A stretch of 64,000 nt of DNA from Parendozoicomonas haliclonae (GCF_900174585.1 NZ_FWPT01000007.1:186001-250000), one strand, 5' to 3'. Positions 18,209 through 27,627 are shown, counted from the stretch's first letter. A program made the numbers and translations. Notes: generated by a model from the letters alone, not told the origin.

Positions 18209-20193
18209 CTATGATTGAGAATTTTCATTTTCTGCGGCCGTTGTGGTTGCTGGCTTTGGCACCACTGGCTCTGGTGATCTGGCAGCTCTGGCAGAGCCAC
18301 ACCAACAAAGGCAGCTGGCAAACCCTGATTCCTGCGCACTTGCTTGAGCACCTTCTCGAAGGTGAGGAACAGACCCGCAGCCGCTGGCCGGCACTGGTTG
18401 CCGCAATCGCTGGCATTATCGCTATTGTGGCCATGGCTGGACCGGCCTGGAAACAGATTGAAACCCCGGTCGAAAAGAGCGTAGCGCCGTTGGTGATTGT
18501 GGTGGATCTGTCCCGCTCGATGCTGGCGGCTGACCCGGCGCCTAATCGATTAACACGCGCTAAACAGAAACTGACGGATATCCTCCGACAACGACAGGAT
18601 GGTCTGACGGCGATTGTCGCTTATGCCGGCAGCAGCCATGTAGTCTCACCATTAACCGACGACAATGCCACCCTGACCAATCTGGTGCGGGCCCTTGATC
18701 CATCCATAATGCCGGTACAAGGCAGTCAGCCACAGCAAGGTGTTGCCAAAGCAATTGAACTGTTGCGTCAGGGCAGTGGACAGGCTGGCAGCATCCTGCT
18801 GATCACCGATGGCCTGACCGAACAACAGAGCAAGGCGATTGAAAGTGAAGTTTCTGACAGTGGCGATACCTTGTCGATTCTGGGTATAGGTTCAGAGAAC
18901 GGCGCCCCGGTACCGGCCGAGGGCGGTGGGTTTATGCGTGATGCTCAAGGCGGGATTGTTATGGCACAGCTGGAACGTAATCTGCTGCAGTCCACAGCCC
19001 GCGCCAGTGGTGGCCGTTACAGTGACCTTACTTTGGATAACAGCGATATCACCCGACTGCTGCCCAAGAGTTCAGCACTGGATGCAACGCAACGGGTCGA
19101 TCGTAACTTTGATAGCTGGTATGACGAAGGCCGCTGGCTCACCCTGCTGCTGATTCCTCTGGTTCTGGTCGGGTTCCGTCGAGGACTTATTTTGCCACTG
19201 TTGCTGGTCAGTGCTCTTGGATTACACAGCCCGGACTCTTTGGCAGAGCAACAGCAAGTTCCAGCCAATAAAGAAAGCGTGCTAGACAAGGCCTGGAGCA
19301 ATGCCTGGGAAACACCGGACCAACAAGGGCAGGCTTTGCTCCAACAAGGCAACAGTGCAGCGGCAGCCGCCCGCTTTGACAATCCTCAATGGAAAGCCGA
19401 AGCACTGGATCAGGCCGGCCAATATGCAGAAGCCGCCTCCCTGTTTGGCGAGCAGGCTAAAGCTGCTTCCAATCCCATGGCTAAAGCGGATGCCTTCTAT
19501 AACCAGGGCAATGCTCTGGCCCGCGCCGGCGAGCTGCAAAAGTCTCTGGACGCCTATAAGGAAGCGCTAAAAGCTAATCCGGATATGGAACAGGCCCGCA
19601 CCAATCAAAAGATTGTGGAAGAGCTGAAACAACAGCAACAAAATCAGCAAAACCAGAATCAGGATAACAACCAGCAGCAAAACAGCGATCAGCAGGACAA
19701 GTCTGAGAACAACTCAGAGGAGCAGTCCGGGGATCAGCAAGGTTCTGAGCAAAAGCAGGATGACTCCGGAAGCCAGCAAAAGAACGAGTCTGCTGACCAA
19801 GGTAAAGATCAGCCATCTGATAAGAACCAATCCCAAAACAGTGATTCTGCAGATCAGCAAAATCAACAGAATGACTCTGAGCAACAAGGCGAACAGGATC
19901 AAGAGCAAGATGCCTCATCCGCTGAACAAGGTCAGAACGAGGAAGAGCAGGCTGATTCGGAGTCTCAACAGTCACAGGCAACAACTGAACCATCCGATGA
20001 AACCGGTAAAGAACAACAGGCTCCAGTAGCTACGGAAGCAACCGAACAGGATATGGATGCCGAGCAGACCGAAGCCTGGCTCCGGCGTATACCGAACGAC
20101 CCGGGTGGTCTATTACGCCGTAAATTCGAGCAGCAACAGAAACAGATGCAGCAGAAACGCCAACACGCTCCGCAGGATACACAGCCATGGTAA
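18205..20193 (+). CDS. BatB/BatC-type fusion: VWA domain, TPR and Gln/Asn-rich tail
   Basis: 662 residues. A first membrane helix lies near 10-25, another near 60-78, then a VWA domain with an intact MIDAS (DLSRS about 101-105, and TDGL near 208). A hydrophobic double segment follows near 312-345. Next come tetratricopeptide-like repeats (about 380-460) including FYNQGNALARAGELQKSLDAYKEAL (split here: FYNQGNALARAGEL then QKSLDAYKEAL). A low-complexity Gln/Asn/Asp/Ser-rich stretch spans about 471-615. The end carries EAWLRRIPNDPGGLLRRKF, the motif that closes BatC-type proteins. So VWA (BatB) and TPR (BatC) parts are joined in one chain. It overlaps the flanking genes by 4 and 7 bp. Confidence 0.9.
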   Translation: MTMIENFHFLRPLWLLALAPLALVIWQLWQSHTNKGSWQTLIPAHLLEHLLEGEEQTRSRWPALVAAIAGIIAIVAMAGPAWKQIETPVEKSVAPLVIVVDLSRSMLAADPAPNRLTRAKQKLTDILRQRQDGLTAIVAYAGSSHVVSPLTDDNATLTNLVRALDPSIMPVQGSQPQQGVAKAIELLRQGSGQAGSILLITDGLTEQQSKAIESEVSDSGDTLSILGIGSENGAPVPAEGGGFMRDAQGGIVMAQLERNLLQSTARASGGRYSDLTLDNSDITRLLPKSSALDATQRVDRNFDSWYDEGRWLTLLLIPLVLVGFRRGLILPLLLVSALGLHSPDSLAEQQQVPANKESVLDKAWSNAWETPDQQGQALLQQGNSAAAAARFDNPQWKAEALDQAGQYAEAASLFGEQAKAASNPMAKADAFYNQGNALARAGELQKSLDAYKEALKANPDMEQARTNQKIVEELKQQQQNQQNQNQDNNQQQNSDQQDKSENNSEEQSGDQQGSEQKQDDSGSQQKNESADQGKDQPSDKNQSQNSDSADQQNQQNDSEQQGEQDQEQDASSAEQGQNEEEQADSESQQSQATTEPSDETGKEQQAPVATEATEQDMDAEQTEAWLRRIPNDPGGLLRRKFEQQQKQMQQKRQHAPQDTQPW

Positions 20194-21962
20194 AACAACA
20201 CAGTATACGGCACCTGATGCAACAGCCGGCCCTGGCTATGGCTCTTCTGATCCTTTTGATTATGGGCAGCCTGCCGGCCTGGGCCAGTCTTTCCGCTACG
20301 GTTGATCGCAACGAAATCACGGAAGGGGAAGCACTGGTTTATACCCTGCGCAGTGATGGCCTGACGTTACGAGGCTCACCAGACTTTGCACCACTGGAAA
20401 AAGACTTTGATATTCTTGGCACCAGCCGCAGCAACCAGATCCGGATGATCAATGGCGAGAATGCATCCTGGGTCGAGTGGAATATCACTCTGATGCCCAA
20501 GCGGGAAGGCACTCTGACTCTGCCTGCCCTGACCTTTGGTGACAGCACCAGTAATCCCATTCAGATCAAGGTTCACAAAACCTCCGCCCAACAAGGTGCC
20601 ACTGCCAGCTCTCCTGTTTATATGCGCAGCAGCCTCAGTGCAGAAACACTCTGGGAAGGTCAGGAAGCAGTACTCACCCTGAAAATCTTTACCCGTGCCG
20701 ACTTTGCCGACAATCCCGACCTGAGCAGCCCACAGGCCGAAGGTGCCATCATCAAGCTGATCAGCAACGATAAACGTGAAGAACGGATTATCAATGGCGT
20801 GCGCTATCAGGTGATCAGTCTGGAATATCTGGTAACACCAACCCGCGCAGGTGAACTGCGTATCAGTGGGCAGGTACTCACTGGCGCGCTGGTTGAGGAT
20901 GACCCTTACGGCCGCCCTAGCCTTCTGCGGATGACCCGCTCCCGCCCTTTCCGGATCAGCTCGCCGGAGATGCTGCTGACGGTGAATCCTCCTCCAGAAA
21001 ACTGGCCGGCCGGTACACCGTGGCTGCCAGCAGAATCACTGTCACTCTCGGAGAGCTGGAGCAGTAACCCGGCTCAACTGAAGACCGGGGATTCCATTAC
21101 CCGCACCATTACCGTGACGGCCGAAGGAACCAACAGTGCATTGATTCCGCCATTACCAGCCTTGAATCTGAATGGTGTGAACAGCTATCCGGATCAGCCT
21201 GCTACTGATAACCGTCTCTCGGGAACACAAACCACCGGTATTCGCAGTGAGTCTGTGGCCCTGGTACCGACTCAGGCCGGTGAGATCACCCTGCCTGCCG
21301 TTGAGCTCACCTGGTTTAATACCAAAACCGGACAGATTGAAATCAGTACACTGGCGGCACAGACGCTGAATATTGCGGCTGGTAGTCAGCCTGCTGTGCA
21401 GCCACAGGCACCTGTGGCAGTGAGTCCAACCACAACAACGCCGTCCTCCAACGCATCAGAGCAGACGCTACAAAGTGGCGACCTGCAGACTATTGGAGAA
21501 CCGGTAAGCGAGAACTCACTGTTCATCTGGCAGGCAGCAACCGCCGTCTTTGCCCTGCTCTGGCTGCTGACTCTGGCTTATGTTGTCCGCCTGAAACGCG
21601 GCTCGCCTTCCCTAACAAAAACCACTAAAACATCCTTCCCAAGTCATACCTCGGAATCCGAGCTATTCAAGGCACTGATCAACGCCTGCCAGAACAACGA
21701 AGCGGCAATTCTTGAGCAACGGCTGGTGAGCTGGGGCACAGAGCTGATCGGTAAGGAGTCACTGACCAGCAGTGAGGTCATCAGCACTCTGAACTCTGAT
21801 GAGCTGAGCAAGGGCTGGAATCTACTCCTGTCACAGCGTTACAGTACAGAGAAATCCGCACTGGATACGACACCACTCGTTAATCTGCTGACAGAGGCCC
21901 GTAAACAATGGTTCAATCAGCAATCAGAGAAGTCCAACAATACCCTGCGCATTAATCCCTGA
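20187..21962 (+). CDS. batD: BatD (oxygen-tolerance type) protein
   Basis: 591 residues. Signal sequence or anchor at about 10-33 (ending AWAS), then immunoglobulin-like beta domains beginning SATVDRNEITEGEALVYTL, the BatD start pattern, with TLMPKREGTLTLPALTFG near 95-112. A single membrane helix lies at about 445-465, followed by a basic cytoplasmic domain of about 120 residues. BatD is the large periplasm-facing member of Bat systems, first described in Bacteroides aerotolerance; its biochemical job is unknown. Last gene of the coupled MoxR operon. Confidence 0.88.
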   Translation: MVKQHSIRHLMQQPALAMALLILLIMGSLPAWASLSATVDRNEITEGEALVYTLRSDGLTLRGSPDFAPLEKDFDILGTSRSNQIRMINGENASWVEWNITLMPKREGTLTLPALTFGDSTSNPIQIKVHKTSAQQGATASSPVYMRSSLSAETLWEGQEAVLTLKIFTRADFADNPDLSSPQAEGAIIKLISNDKREERIINGVRYQVISLEYLVTPTRAGELRISGQVLTGALVEDDPYGRPSLLRMTRSRPFRISSPEMLLTVNPPPENWPAGTPWLPAESLSLSESWSSNPAQLKTGDSITRTITVTAEGTNSALIPPLPALNLNGVNSYPDQPATDNRLSGTQTTGIRSESVALVPTQAGEITLPAVELTWFNTKTGQIEISTLAAQTLNIAAGSQPAVQPQAPVAVSPTTTTPSSNASEQTLQSGDLQTIGEPVSENSLFIWQAATAVFALLWLLTLAYVVRLKRGSPSLTKTTKTSFPSHTSESELFKALINACQNNEAAILEQRLVSWGTELIGKESLTSSEVISTLNSDELSKGWNLLLSQRYSTEKSALDTTPLVNLLTEARKQWFNQQSEKSNNTLRINP

Positions 21963-21971
21963 TCGTTTGTA

Positions 21972-21995
21972 GAGCCTGTCTTCCACGACAGGCTC
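21972..21995. other. Stem-loop after batD
   Basis: A 9-bp perfect stem GAGCCTGTC/GACAGGCTC (21972-21980/21987-21995), loop TTCCAC, without a T tract. It lies in the 70-bp gap between batD and the lipoprotein gene and may protect or process the mRNA. Confidence 0.45.
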
Positions 21996-22032
21996 CTGCT
22001 CCAGGGAGGCGAGCGCAAAGAACGGGGATATC

Positions 22033-22620
22033 ATGGGAAAAAATAACAATCGTCACCAGGCCTTCTGTATTGCAGCCGGCCTGTCCTTATCTTTGGTGCT
22101 ATCCGGTTGTTCACAAACACCAAAAGCACCGGAGTCACTTCTGCCTTCAGGGCCACAGGCACTGGCAGTCACCGCGACCCACAAACAACATTTCCAGCCG
22201 GGCCGTTATGACCGGCTGATTATCGAACCCATCTATGCTGGCAAGAAGGATCAGCTGCTGCCAGAGCGCAAGCAGGCTTATGCAGCAATAGAATCGATTC
22301 TGGTCAGCGAACTGAAGCCAAAACTTTCGACTGAGAAAGGCCCACGACTGGGGGCACTGACTGTCCGTTACGGACTGGTCTCCGGGCAACTGGTCAGTGA
22401 CAGCTCACTCATCAACTTCTTTGGTAATACACCGGGGCTAACGACCGTTCCCGGGGAAGAGAAGATGACCATTGCCGTTAGTCTGATTCATGCAGAAACC
22501 GGCAAAGAGCTTTGGAAAGGGGCAGCCCAGGGTTTTGTTGCCAAGGAACTAAGCAGGGAGCTGCAACTGGAGCGCGCGCGTCAGGCCGTGCACCGAATGC
22601 TGGCAACCATTGAGAACTAA
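22033..22620 (+). CDS. Putative lipoprotein, DUF3313-like
   Basis: 195 residues with a lipoprotein signal peptide: a hydrophobic core and lipobox LSGC, cysteine at about residue 26. The mature part is a small alpha/beta domain with YDRLIIEPIYAG near 57-68 and LIHAETGKELWKGAAQG near 154-170, a layout similar to DUF3313-type lipoproteins; the family call is tentative. It lacks an Asp after the Cys, so outer-membrane sorting is expected. It follows batD by 70 bp on the same strand with a stem-loop between, and ends at a strong terminator, so it may be the last gene of the MoxR operon. Confidence 0.75.
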   Translation: MGKNNNRHQAFCIAAGLSLSLVLSGCSQTPKAPESLLPSGPQALAVTATHKQHFQPGRYDRLIIEPIYAGKKDQLLPERKQAYAAIESILVSELKPKLSTEKGPRLGALTVRYGLVSGQLVSDSSLINFFGNTPGLTTVPGEEKMTIAVSLIHAETGKELWKGAAQGFVAKELSRELQLERARQAVHRMLATIEN

Positions 22621-22666
22621 GCCAAAAACAGCGAGCGGATACTCACTACCCTATTAGCCCAGCCAT

Positions 22667-22705
22667 AAAAAATGCCCCGTCTGTTTAAACAGACGGGGCA
22701 TTTTT
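22667..22705. terminator. Bidirectional rho-independent terminator
   Basis: A long perfect palindrome (AATGCCCCGTCTGTTT at 22671-22686 pairing with its complement up to 22700), flanked by A and T runs on either side. It lies between the lipoprotein gene and the convergent MMPL gene and can serve both. Confidence 0.9.
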
Positions 22706-22724
22706 ACAGAGATATCAGCTGTCG

Positions 22725-25073
22725 TTACAGGGTAACGGCCGGCATATCTTCATCCTTCTTCACCTTTTCCGGGCGAACAAAGAAGCGGGCCAGTGCTGGC
22801 AGCAGCCAGATAGCGCCGAACATATTCCACAGGAACATGAAGGTCAGCAGCATGCCCATATCCGCCTGGAACTTGATTGGCGAGAAGATCCAGGTGCAGA
22901 CACCGATTGCCAGAGTCACACCGGTAAAGACAACCGCCTTACCTGTGGTGCGCAGCGTCTCGTAGTAAGCCTGACGCAGATTCATACCTTGCTTGAGGAA
23001 GCTCTCCAGACGACTGTAGATATAGATACCGTAATCCACCCCGATACCCACACCCAGCGCGATAACCGGCAGGGTTGCAACCTTAACGCCAATACCCATA
23101 TGCACCATCAGCGCCTGACACAGCAGCGAGGTCAGCGCCAGCGGCACAATAATGCAGACCACGGCACGTACGGAACGGAAAGTGATCAGTACCAGAATAC
23201 TCACGACAGAGTAAACCCAAACCAGCATCAGATTCTGAGCAGAACCAATCACTTCGTTGGTCGCCGCTTCCACACCGGCATTACCGGTCGCCATCAGGAA
23301 CTTGATGTCGTCGGTATTGTTGGCCAGAGCAAAGGCTTCAGTGGCATCAACAACACGCTCAAGGGTTTCCGCCTTGTGGTCTTCCAGAAACAGAAGAACC
23401 GGGGCCAGGCTGCAATCCTTGTTATACAGCTGGGAGGCCGTACCGTTGTTGATGGCATTGTTCAGCACGTACTGGTTACGGGACAGGGTCTGCCACTGCG
23501 GGTTACCTTCGTTCAGGCCTTTAATAACCTGCTTGGCAACCGTGACCATGGATACCGCATCCTGCACACCCGGCACCTGCTTCATATGCCACATGTAGTT
23601 ATCGAGCGCCTGCATGGTCTCGAAGCTGGCACACATTTCAGGGCCGGTTTCCACCATGGTGATAAAGGTATCCGCACTGGTGGAGTAGTTGGCGGTAATG
23701 TAGGCGTTATCCTGGTTGTAGCGGGAGTCGGCGCGAAGCTCCGGAGCACCCGGATCCAGATCACCAATCTTTACCTGATCCTTCATCATCAGACCGTAAC
23801 CGAAACCACACAGGGCGATCACGATAGAAACCGGCGCAACATAAGGATGGGCAAAGCGGGAGATCAAAGACCAGACCGGTGACTTCTGCTTGGAGATATC
23901 ACCACGCTCACGCACGCCCTTGCTGACGCCAACCCAGGACATCAACACCGGCAGCAGAATCAGGTTGGTGAGGATAATTACCGCGACACCAATACTGGCA
24001 GCAATCGCCAGAGACTGGATCACATCGATCTCGATCACCAGCAGGGTCAGGAAGCCGATCGCATCAGAGATCAGAGCCAGCATGCCCGGGATATAAAGAG
24101 CACGGAAAGTCAGACGGGCTGCTTTCAGGGCTTCCGCCCCCTTGGCCGACTCGATGGCAATATTATTAATAATCTGCACACCGTGGCTGACCCCGATGGC
24201 AAAGACCAGGAACGGTACCAGTACCGAGTACAGATCCAGACCAAAGCCCAGCGCCGACAGCAGCCCCAACTGCCAGACGACAGCGATCAGGGAACAGATG
24301 ATCGGAACAATAGTGGACTTCAGGCAGCGGGAGTAAGCGAACAGCAGAACAAAAGTGATCGCCAGCGCCACTAGGAAGAAGATACCGATGGACTGCACAC
24401 CTTCAAACAGGTCACCCACCACCTTGGCAAAGCCAATGATATGGAGGTTGATGCCCTGCTCGGCATAACGGTCACGAATCTCTTCCAGAGCCTGGGACAG
24501 CTCGGCATAGTTCAGCTTTTCACCGGTTTCCGGGTTGGACTCAAACAGCGGCAGTTCCACGATACTGGATTTGAAATCGTTGGAAACCAGGCTGCCAACC
24601 GTACCGGAGCGCAAAATATTAATCCGCAGCTCTTTCAGACTAGTCGCATCACCATTGTAAGTCTGGGGAATTACCGGGCCGCCTTCAAAGCCTTCCTCGG
24701 TTACTTCCAGCCAGCGTACGTTTGGCGTCCACAGAGACTTCATGGCCGCACGGTCAACACCCGGCAGATAGAAGACTTCGTCCGTCAGCTTCTGCAGCTT
24801 GTCCATGTATTCCGCGTCGAAAATATCACCGTCCTGCGGAGCCACAGCAATACGCAGACTGTTGGCACTGCCCAGATCATCCCGACGCTCCAGCCAGTTC
24901 ATAATGTACTGGTGCTTGAGCGGGATCATCTTCTCAAAGCTGGCATCGACTCTCAGGCCCATTAACTGGAAAGAGAGCACCACCGAAGCAATAAAGAAGA
25001 GAATGACAACCGGCACACGATTGTTAAAAAACAGTCTTTCGAGTACCGGTTCAGTAGAGATATGTTTACTCAT
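22725..25073 (-). CDS. MMPL/RND superfamily exporter (second module)
   Basis: 782 residues with the MMPL two-fold layout: TM1 near 20-38, a periplasmic domain, TMs near 225-385, TM7 near 415, a second periplasmic domain and a final TM bundle near 620-765. GVGIGVDYGIYIYSRLESF near residues 672-690 carries the conserved GxxxDY motif of the proton pathway, and VFAIGVSHGVQIINNIA near 285-301 is the matching TM4 region. It lies 21 bp after the YCF48-like gene and is the last gene of the DUF1302-DUF1329-YCF48-MMPL operon. Probable role: export or envelope transport of a hydrophobic compound with the barrel and propeller proteins (inference). Confidence 0.9.
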   Translation of the reverse strand: MSKHISTEPVLERLFFNNRVPVVILFFIASVVLSFQLMGLRVDASFEKMIPLKHQYIMNWLERRDDLGSANSLRIAVAPQDGDIFDAEYMDKLQKLTDEVFYLPGVDRAAMKSLWTPNVRWLEVTEEGFEGGPVIPQTYNGDATSLKELRINILRSGTVGSLVSNDFKSSIVELPLFESNPETGEKLNYAELSQALEEIRDRYAEQGINLHIIGFAKVVGDLFEGVQSIGIFFLVALAITFVLLFAYSRCLKSTIVPIICSLIAVVWQLGLLSALGFGLDLYSVLVPFLVFAIGVSHGVQIINNIAIESAKGAEALKAARLTFRALYIPGMLALISDAIGFLTLLVIEIDVIQSLAIAASIGVAVIILTNLILLPVLMSWVGVSKGVRERGDISKQKSPVWSLISRFAHPYVAPVSIVIALCGFGYGLMMKDQVKIGDLDPGAPELRADSRYNQDNAYITANYSTSADTFITMVETGPEMCASFETMQALDNYMWHMKQVPGVQDAVSMVTVAKQVIKGLNEGNPQWQTLSRNQYVLNNAINNGTASQLYNKDCSLAPVLLFLEDHKAETLERVVDATEAFALANNTDDIKFLMATGNAGVEAATNEVIGSAQNLMLVWVYSVVSILVLITFRSVRAVVCIIVPLALTSLLCQALMVHMGIGVKVATLPVIALGVGIGVDYGIYIYSRLESFLKQGMNLRQAYYETLRTTGKAVVFTGVTLAIGVCTWIFSPIKFQADMGMLLTFMFLWNMFGAIWLLPALARFFVRPEKVKKDEDMPAVTL

Positions 25074-25094
25074 AACAGCATTTCCTGTTCCGGC

Positions 25095-26066
25095 TTAAAG
25101 ACCGATAACACTCGGATCAACGCGACGAATACCATTCTCGCCGGTGACCACAAAGACGTTATCCGAAGTTTTGACAATCCCGGTCAGCACAGCGCGGTCA
25201 GACTGGTTATTCACCAGCACATCATCACCATCGTTACGGGAGAAGGTGCCACCGGTTCCTACCAGCAGAGGCATATTGCCCTTCAGCACCAGACCGGAGA
25301 AAAAGGTCTGTTCCGTGCCGGTGTCCAGCTCTGTCCAGGTATCACCACTGTCGTTGGTAATAAAGGCATTGCCACGCAGGCCGTAAGCCACTGCACCATT
25401 CAACTGTTCCAGCGCGCTGACGCCGAAGAAGGTACCTTCATACGGGCTTTCCAGAGTTTCCCAGCTTTTGCCATTATCGGAAGAGCGGTACATGGTGCCG
25501 GCTTCACCGACCATCATCAGCATACCGTTCTTGAGCTGGGTCATACCGTTGTAATGGAACTCGTCAAAGTTCTCGACACTGTCGAAACGGTTATGCCAGG
25601 TCTTGCCGCCATCGGTGGTCTGCAGCAGGTAGCCGTAGCCGCCCATCACAAAGCCATTGTTGGCATCGGTAAACAGAACATCCAGCAGCGGGACTTCTGC
25701 TTCTTTATCTTCGTAGACCTTGTTCCAGCTGCGGCCACCGTCGGTGGACTTCAGCACCACAGCATCATGGCCCACGGCATAGCCGATATTTACGGTAGGA
25801 AAATCAACGGCGGTCAGCAGTACCTGAGTGCTGTTTTCACCCAGCTGCCAGGCCTTGCCCTCGTCCTCGGACCAGAGCACATGACCACGGTCGCCGACAG
25901 CGACCAGGTGATTACTGGTGCCGGCTTTATCGACATCCAACATCAGGGAAGAAAGAATCTGGTCTGAGACCGGCTCGGCCACAGCCTGTGCGCTCAACAT
26001 GCCCGTGCTGGCAATAACGGCACTGGAAAGCAGGCTGGCCACGAGAAACTTTGAGGGAGACTTCAT
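25095..26066 (-). CDS. YCF48-like periplasmic beta-propeller protein
   Basis: 323 residues with a signal peptide (cleavage after AVAEP region, about residue 31). The mature part has at least five copies of the pattern [ST]-x-D-x-G-x-[ST]-W spaced about 45 residues apart: SEDEGKAW, STDGGRSW, TTDGGKTW, SSDNGKSW and TNDSGDTW. This is the BNR/Asp-box arrangement of the YCF48/Hcf136 propeller. In phototrophs that family assists photosystem II assembly; here it lies between DUF1329 and an MMPL pump, so it is more likely an envelope assembly or accessory factor for the pump. An AAGGG ribosome site precedes the ATG. Confidence 0.9.
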   Translation of the reverse strand: MKSPSKFLVASLLSSAVIASTGMLSAQAVAEPVSDQILSSLMLDVDKAGTSNHLVAVGDRGHVLWSEDEGKAWQLGENSTQVLLTAVDFPTVNIGYAVGHDAVVLKSTDGGRSWNKVYEDKEAEVPLLDVLFTDANNGFVMGGYGYLLQTTDGGKTWHNRFDSVENFDEFHYNGMTQLKNGMLMMVGEAGTMYRSSDNGKSWETLESPYEGTFFGVSALEQLNGAVAYGLRGNAFITNDSGDTWTELDTGTEQTFFSGLVLKGNMPLLVGTGGTFSRNDGDDVLVNNQSDRAVLTGIVKTSDNVFVVTGENGIRRVDPSVIGL

Positions 26067-26100
26067 AGAAAACCCTTTTTTCGTGTTCGTGTTCCATAAA

Positions 26101-26132
26101 GGCCCCTGTCTGCGTTACACAGAACAGGGGCC
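26101..26132 (-). terminator. Intra-operon hairpin, DUF1329 / YCF48 gap
   Basis: A 9-bp perfect stem GGCCCCTGT/ACAGGGGCC (26101-26109/26124-26132) with a 14-base loop is followed on the minus strand by TTTAT. It lies 20 bp after the DUF1329 stop and probably acts as a partial terminator or mRNA-end stabiliser, lowering expression of the YCF48 and pump genes relative to DUF1329. Confidence 0.65.
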
Positions 26133-26151
26133 CGATACTGCTATGGTCGTC

Positions 26152-27525
26152 TTATTTACGTCCGCGACGACGCAGAGCGGACGGCTTGAAGTAGCTCTTG
26201 GAAGGGATGGCCTTGGTGTAATCCAGCATGGTCTTCTCTTCGTTGGCCAGACCCTGCACGTGGTAACGACGGGACTGCAGATCGTGGTATACGTCCAGAG
26301 TCGTGAAGGTCGTTGGCAGGTCATAGATGTTGGCCAGGTAAGCCATGCTCACACGCCACAGTTCACCACGGCCGTCATACTGATCGGCAACCGCGATGCT
26401 CCAGCTGTCTTCGTCCATGTAGAAGACACGCTTGGAGTAAACGTGGCGCTTACCGTCCTTCAGGCTGCCTTCAACAACCCATACACGGTGCTTCTCGTAA
26501 CGGGTGTTGGCAGGGTTCAGGTGGCCGGCATCCAGTACATCGTCATAGCTCAGCTTGTCGCTGATCAGGTTGTAGTTGTTGTACGGGATGTAGATCTCTT
26601 TCTTGCCAACCAGCTTCCAGTTGAAGCGATCCGGAGCACCACTGAACATATCGGTGTCATCGGTGGTACGCAGACCTTCAGCGGCAGCAATCGGGGTGTC
26701 ATAAGCCAGGTTCGGTGCACGACGTACACGACGCTGACCAGCATTGTAACCCCAGGCTTTACGGGACTCTTTAATCTGGTCCAGAGTCTCGTGAACCAGT
26801 ACCGCGCCACCGGCCAGACGGGCAGGAGCCGTGGTGAAAGAGAGGTAGTAGAAGATAATGTTATCCAGATCTTCTTCCGCCAGCTTAGGATCGTTGTACT
26901 TGAAGTACACTTCCTGCTGGGAGGTTACCAGAGAGTAGGAACCATTACGCTGTACCGCCACTTCGGAGGCACGACGCACCAGGTATTCACCACGGTAACG
27001 AACCACGTGGTTCCACAGGGCTTCCAGACCATTCTTAGGCATTGGGAACGGGAAGGCATCAAAAGCGCCCTTAAAGCCGTTACCGCCATCCAGCAACTCA
27101 GCGTTTACAGCGGCTTTCTTGGTGTTTTCGTAAATACGCTCTGGGTGAGTCGCGTTACGACGGCTCTGGAAGATCGGCATCTGGAAGGTTTCAGGATAAG
27201 CTTCAAACAGTGCGATCTGACCAGCTGTCAGGTTGCCACGGTACTGATCCAGATTCTTGGAGGTAATCGTAAACAGTGGCTTGTCATTCGGGTAAGGGTT
27301 GGCCAGATGAGAGCCAGGACCCTGATAACTCTTTGGAATGTCGGCTTCGGTCATTGGCTTCCACTCGGGAATCGAACCGTCCGCATTACCCTTGCGCTCA
27401 GCGCCAAGAGGAGTCAGTTCATTCCCCAGCTTTGCTGCTTCAGCCGGAGACACTTTGGCCGAAACCGGGCCGGCGCACAACATAAGCGCTGCCAGACTGG
27501 CAATCAGTGTTCTTTTTGTTTTCAT
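26152..27525 (-). CDS. DUF1329 periplasmic protein
   Basis: 457 residues from the ATG at 27523-27525 (MKTKRTLIA); a GTG 12 bp further out is less likely. The signal peptide ends at VSA, about residue 24. The mature part begins KVSPAEAAKLGNELTPLGAERKGNADGSIPEW (shown in two pieces: KVSPAEAAKLGNELTPLGAE and RKGNADGSIPEW), the DUF1329 start pattern, and continues with a LolA/LolB-type beta fold including MDEDSWSIAVADQYDGRG near residue 375. DUF1329 genes almost always lie beside DUF1302 barrels. The role is unknown; a periplasmic carrier for a hydrophobic compound is the common guess. A hairpin lies on each side of the gene. Confidence 0.9.
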   Translation of the reverse strand: MKTKRTLIASLAALMLCAGPVSAKVSPAEAAKLGNELTPLGAERKGNADGSIPEWKPMTEADIPKSYQGPGSHLANPYPNDKPLFTITSKNLDQYRGNLTAGQIALFEAYPETFQMPIFQSRRNATHPERIYENTKKAAVNAELLDGGNGFKGAFDAFPFPMPKNGLEALWNHVVRYRGEYLVRRASEVAVQRNGSYSLVTSQQEVYFKYNDPKLAEEDLDNIIFYYLSFTTAPARLAGGAVLVHETLDQIKESRKAWGYNAGQRRVRRAPNLAYDTPIAAAEGLRTTDDTDMFSGAPDRFNWKLVGKKEIYIPYNNYNLISDKLSYDDVLDAGHLNPANTRYEKHRVWVVEGSLKDGKRHVYSKRVFYMDEDSWSIAVADQYDGRGELWRVSMAYLANIYDLPTTFTTLDVYHDLQSRRYHVQGLANEEKTMLDYTKAIPSKSYFKPSALRRRGRK

Positions 27526-27601
27526 ATCGTCTCTCACTCCACGGTTTGCCGTAAAGCCCCTTTCGGGAAGATATTGTTTTTGTTGGTTGGTTCTTTTATC
27601 A

Positions 27602-27627
27602 GGCTGAACGACAAATGCCGTTCAGCC
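27602..27627. other. Intra-operon hairpin, DUF1302 / DUF1329 gap
   Basis: A 9-bp perfect stem GGCTGAACG/CGTTCAGCC (27602-27610/27619-27627) lies just after the DUF1302 stop, in the 124-bp gap to DUF1329. The T run is on the plus-strand side, so on the transcribed strand it is more likely a 3'-end protecting structure than an efficient terminator. Confidence 0.55.

Noticed and set aside
19620-20000. CAG/CAA-rich stretch looking like a microsatellite
   Set aside because: No exact tandem period; it is the coding DNA of a Gln/Asn-rich protein segment and stays in frame.
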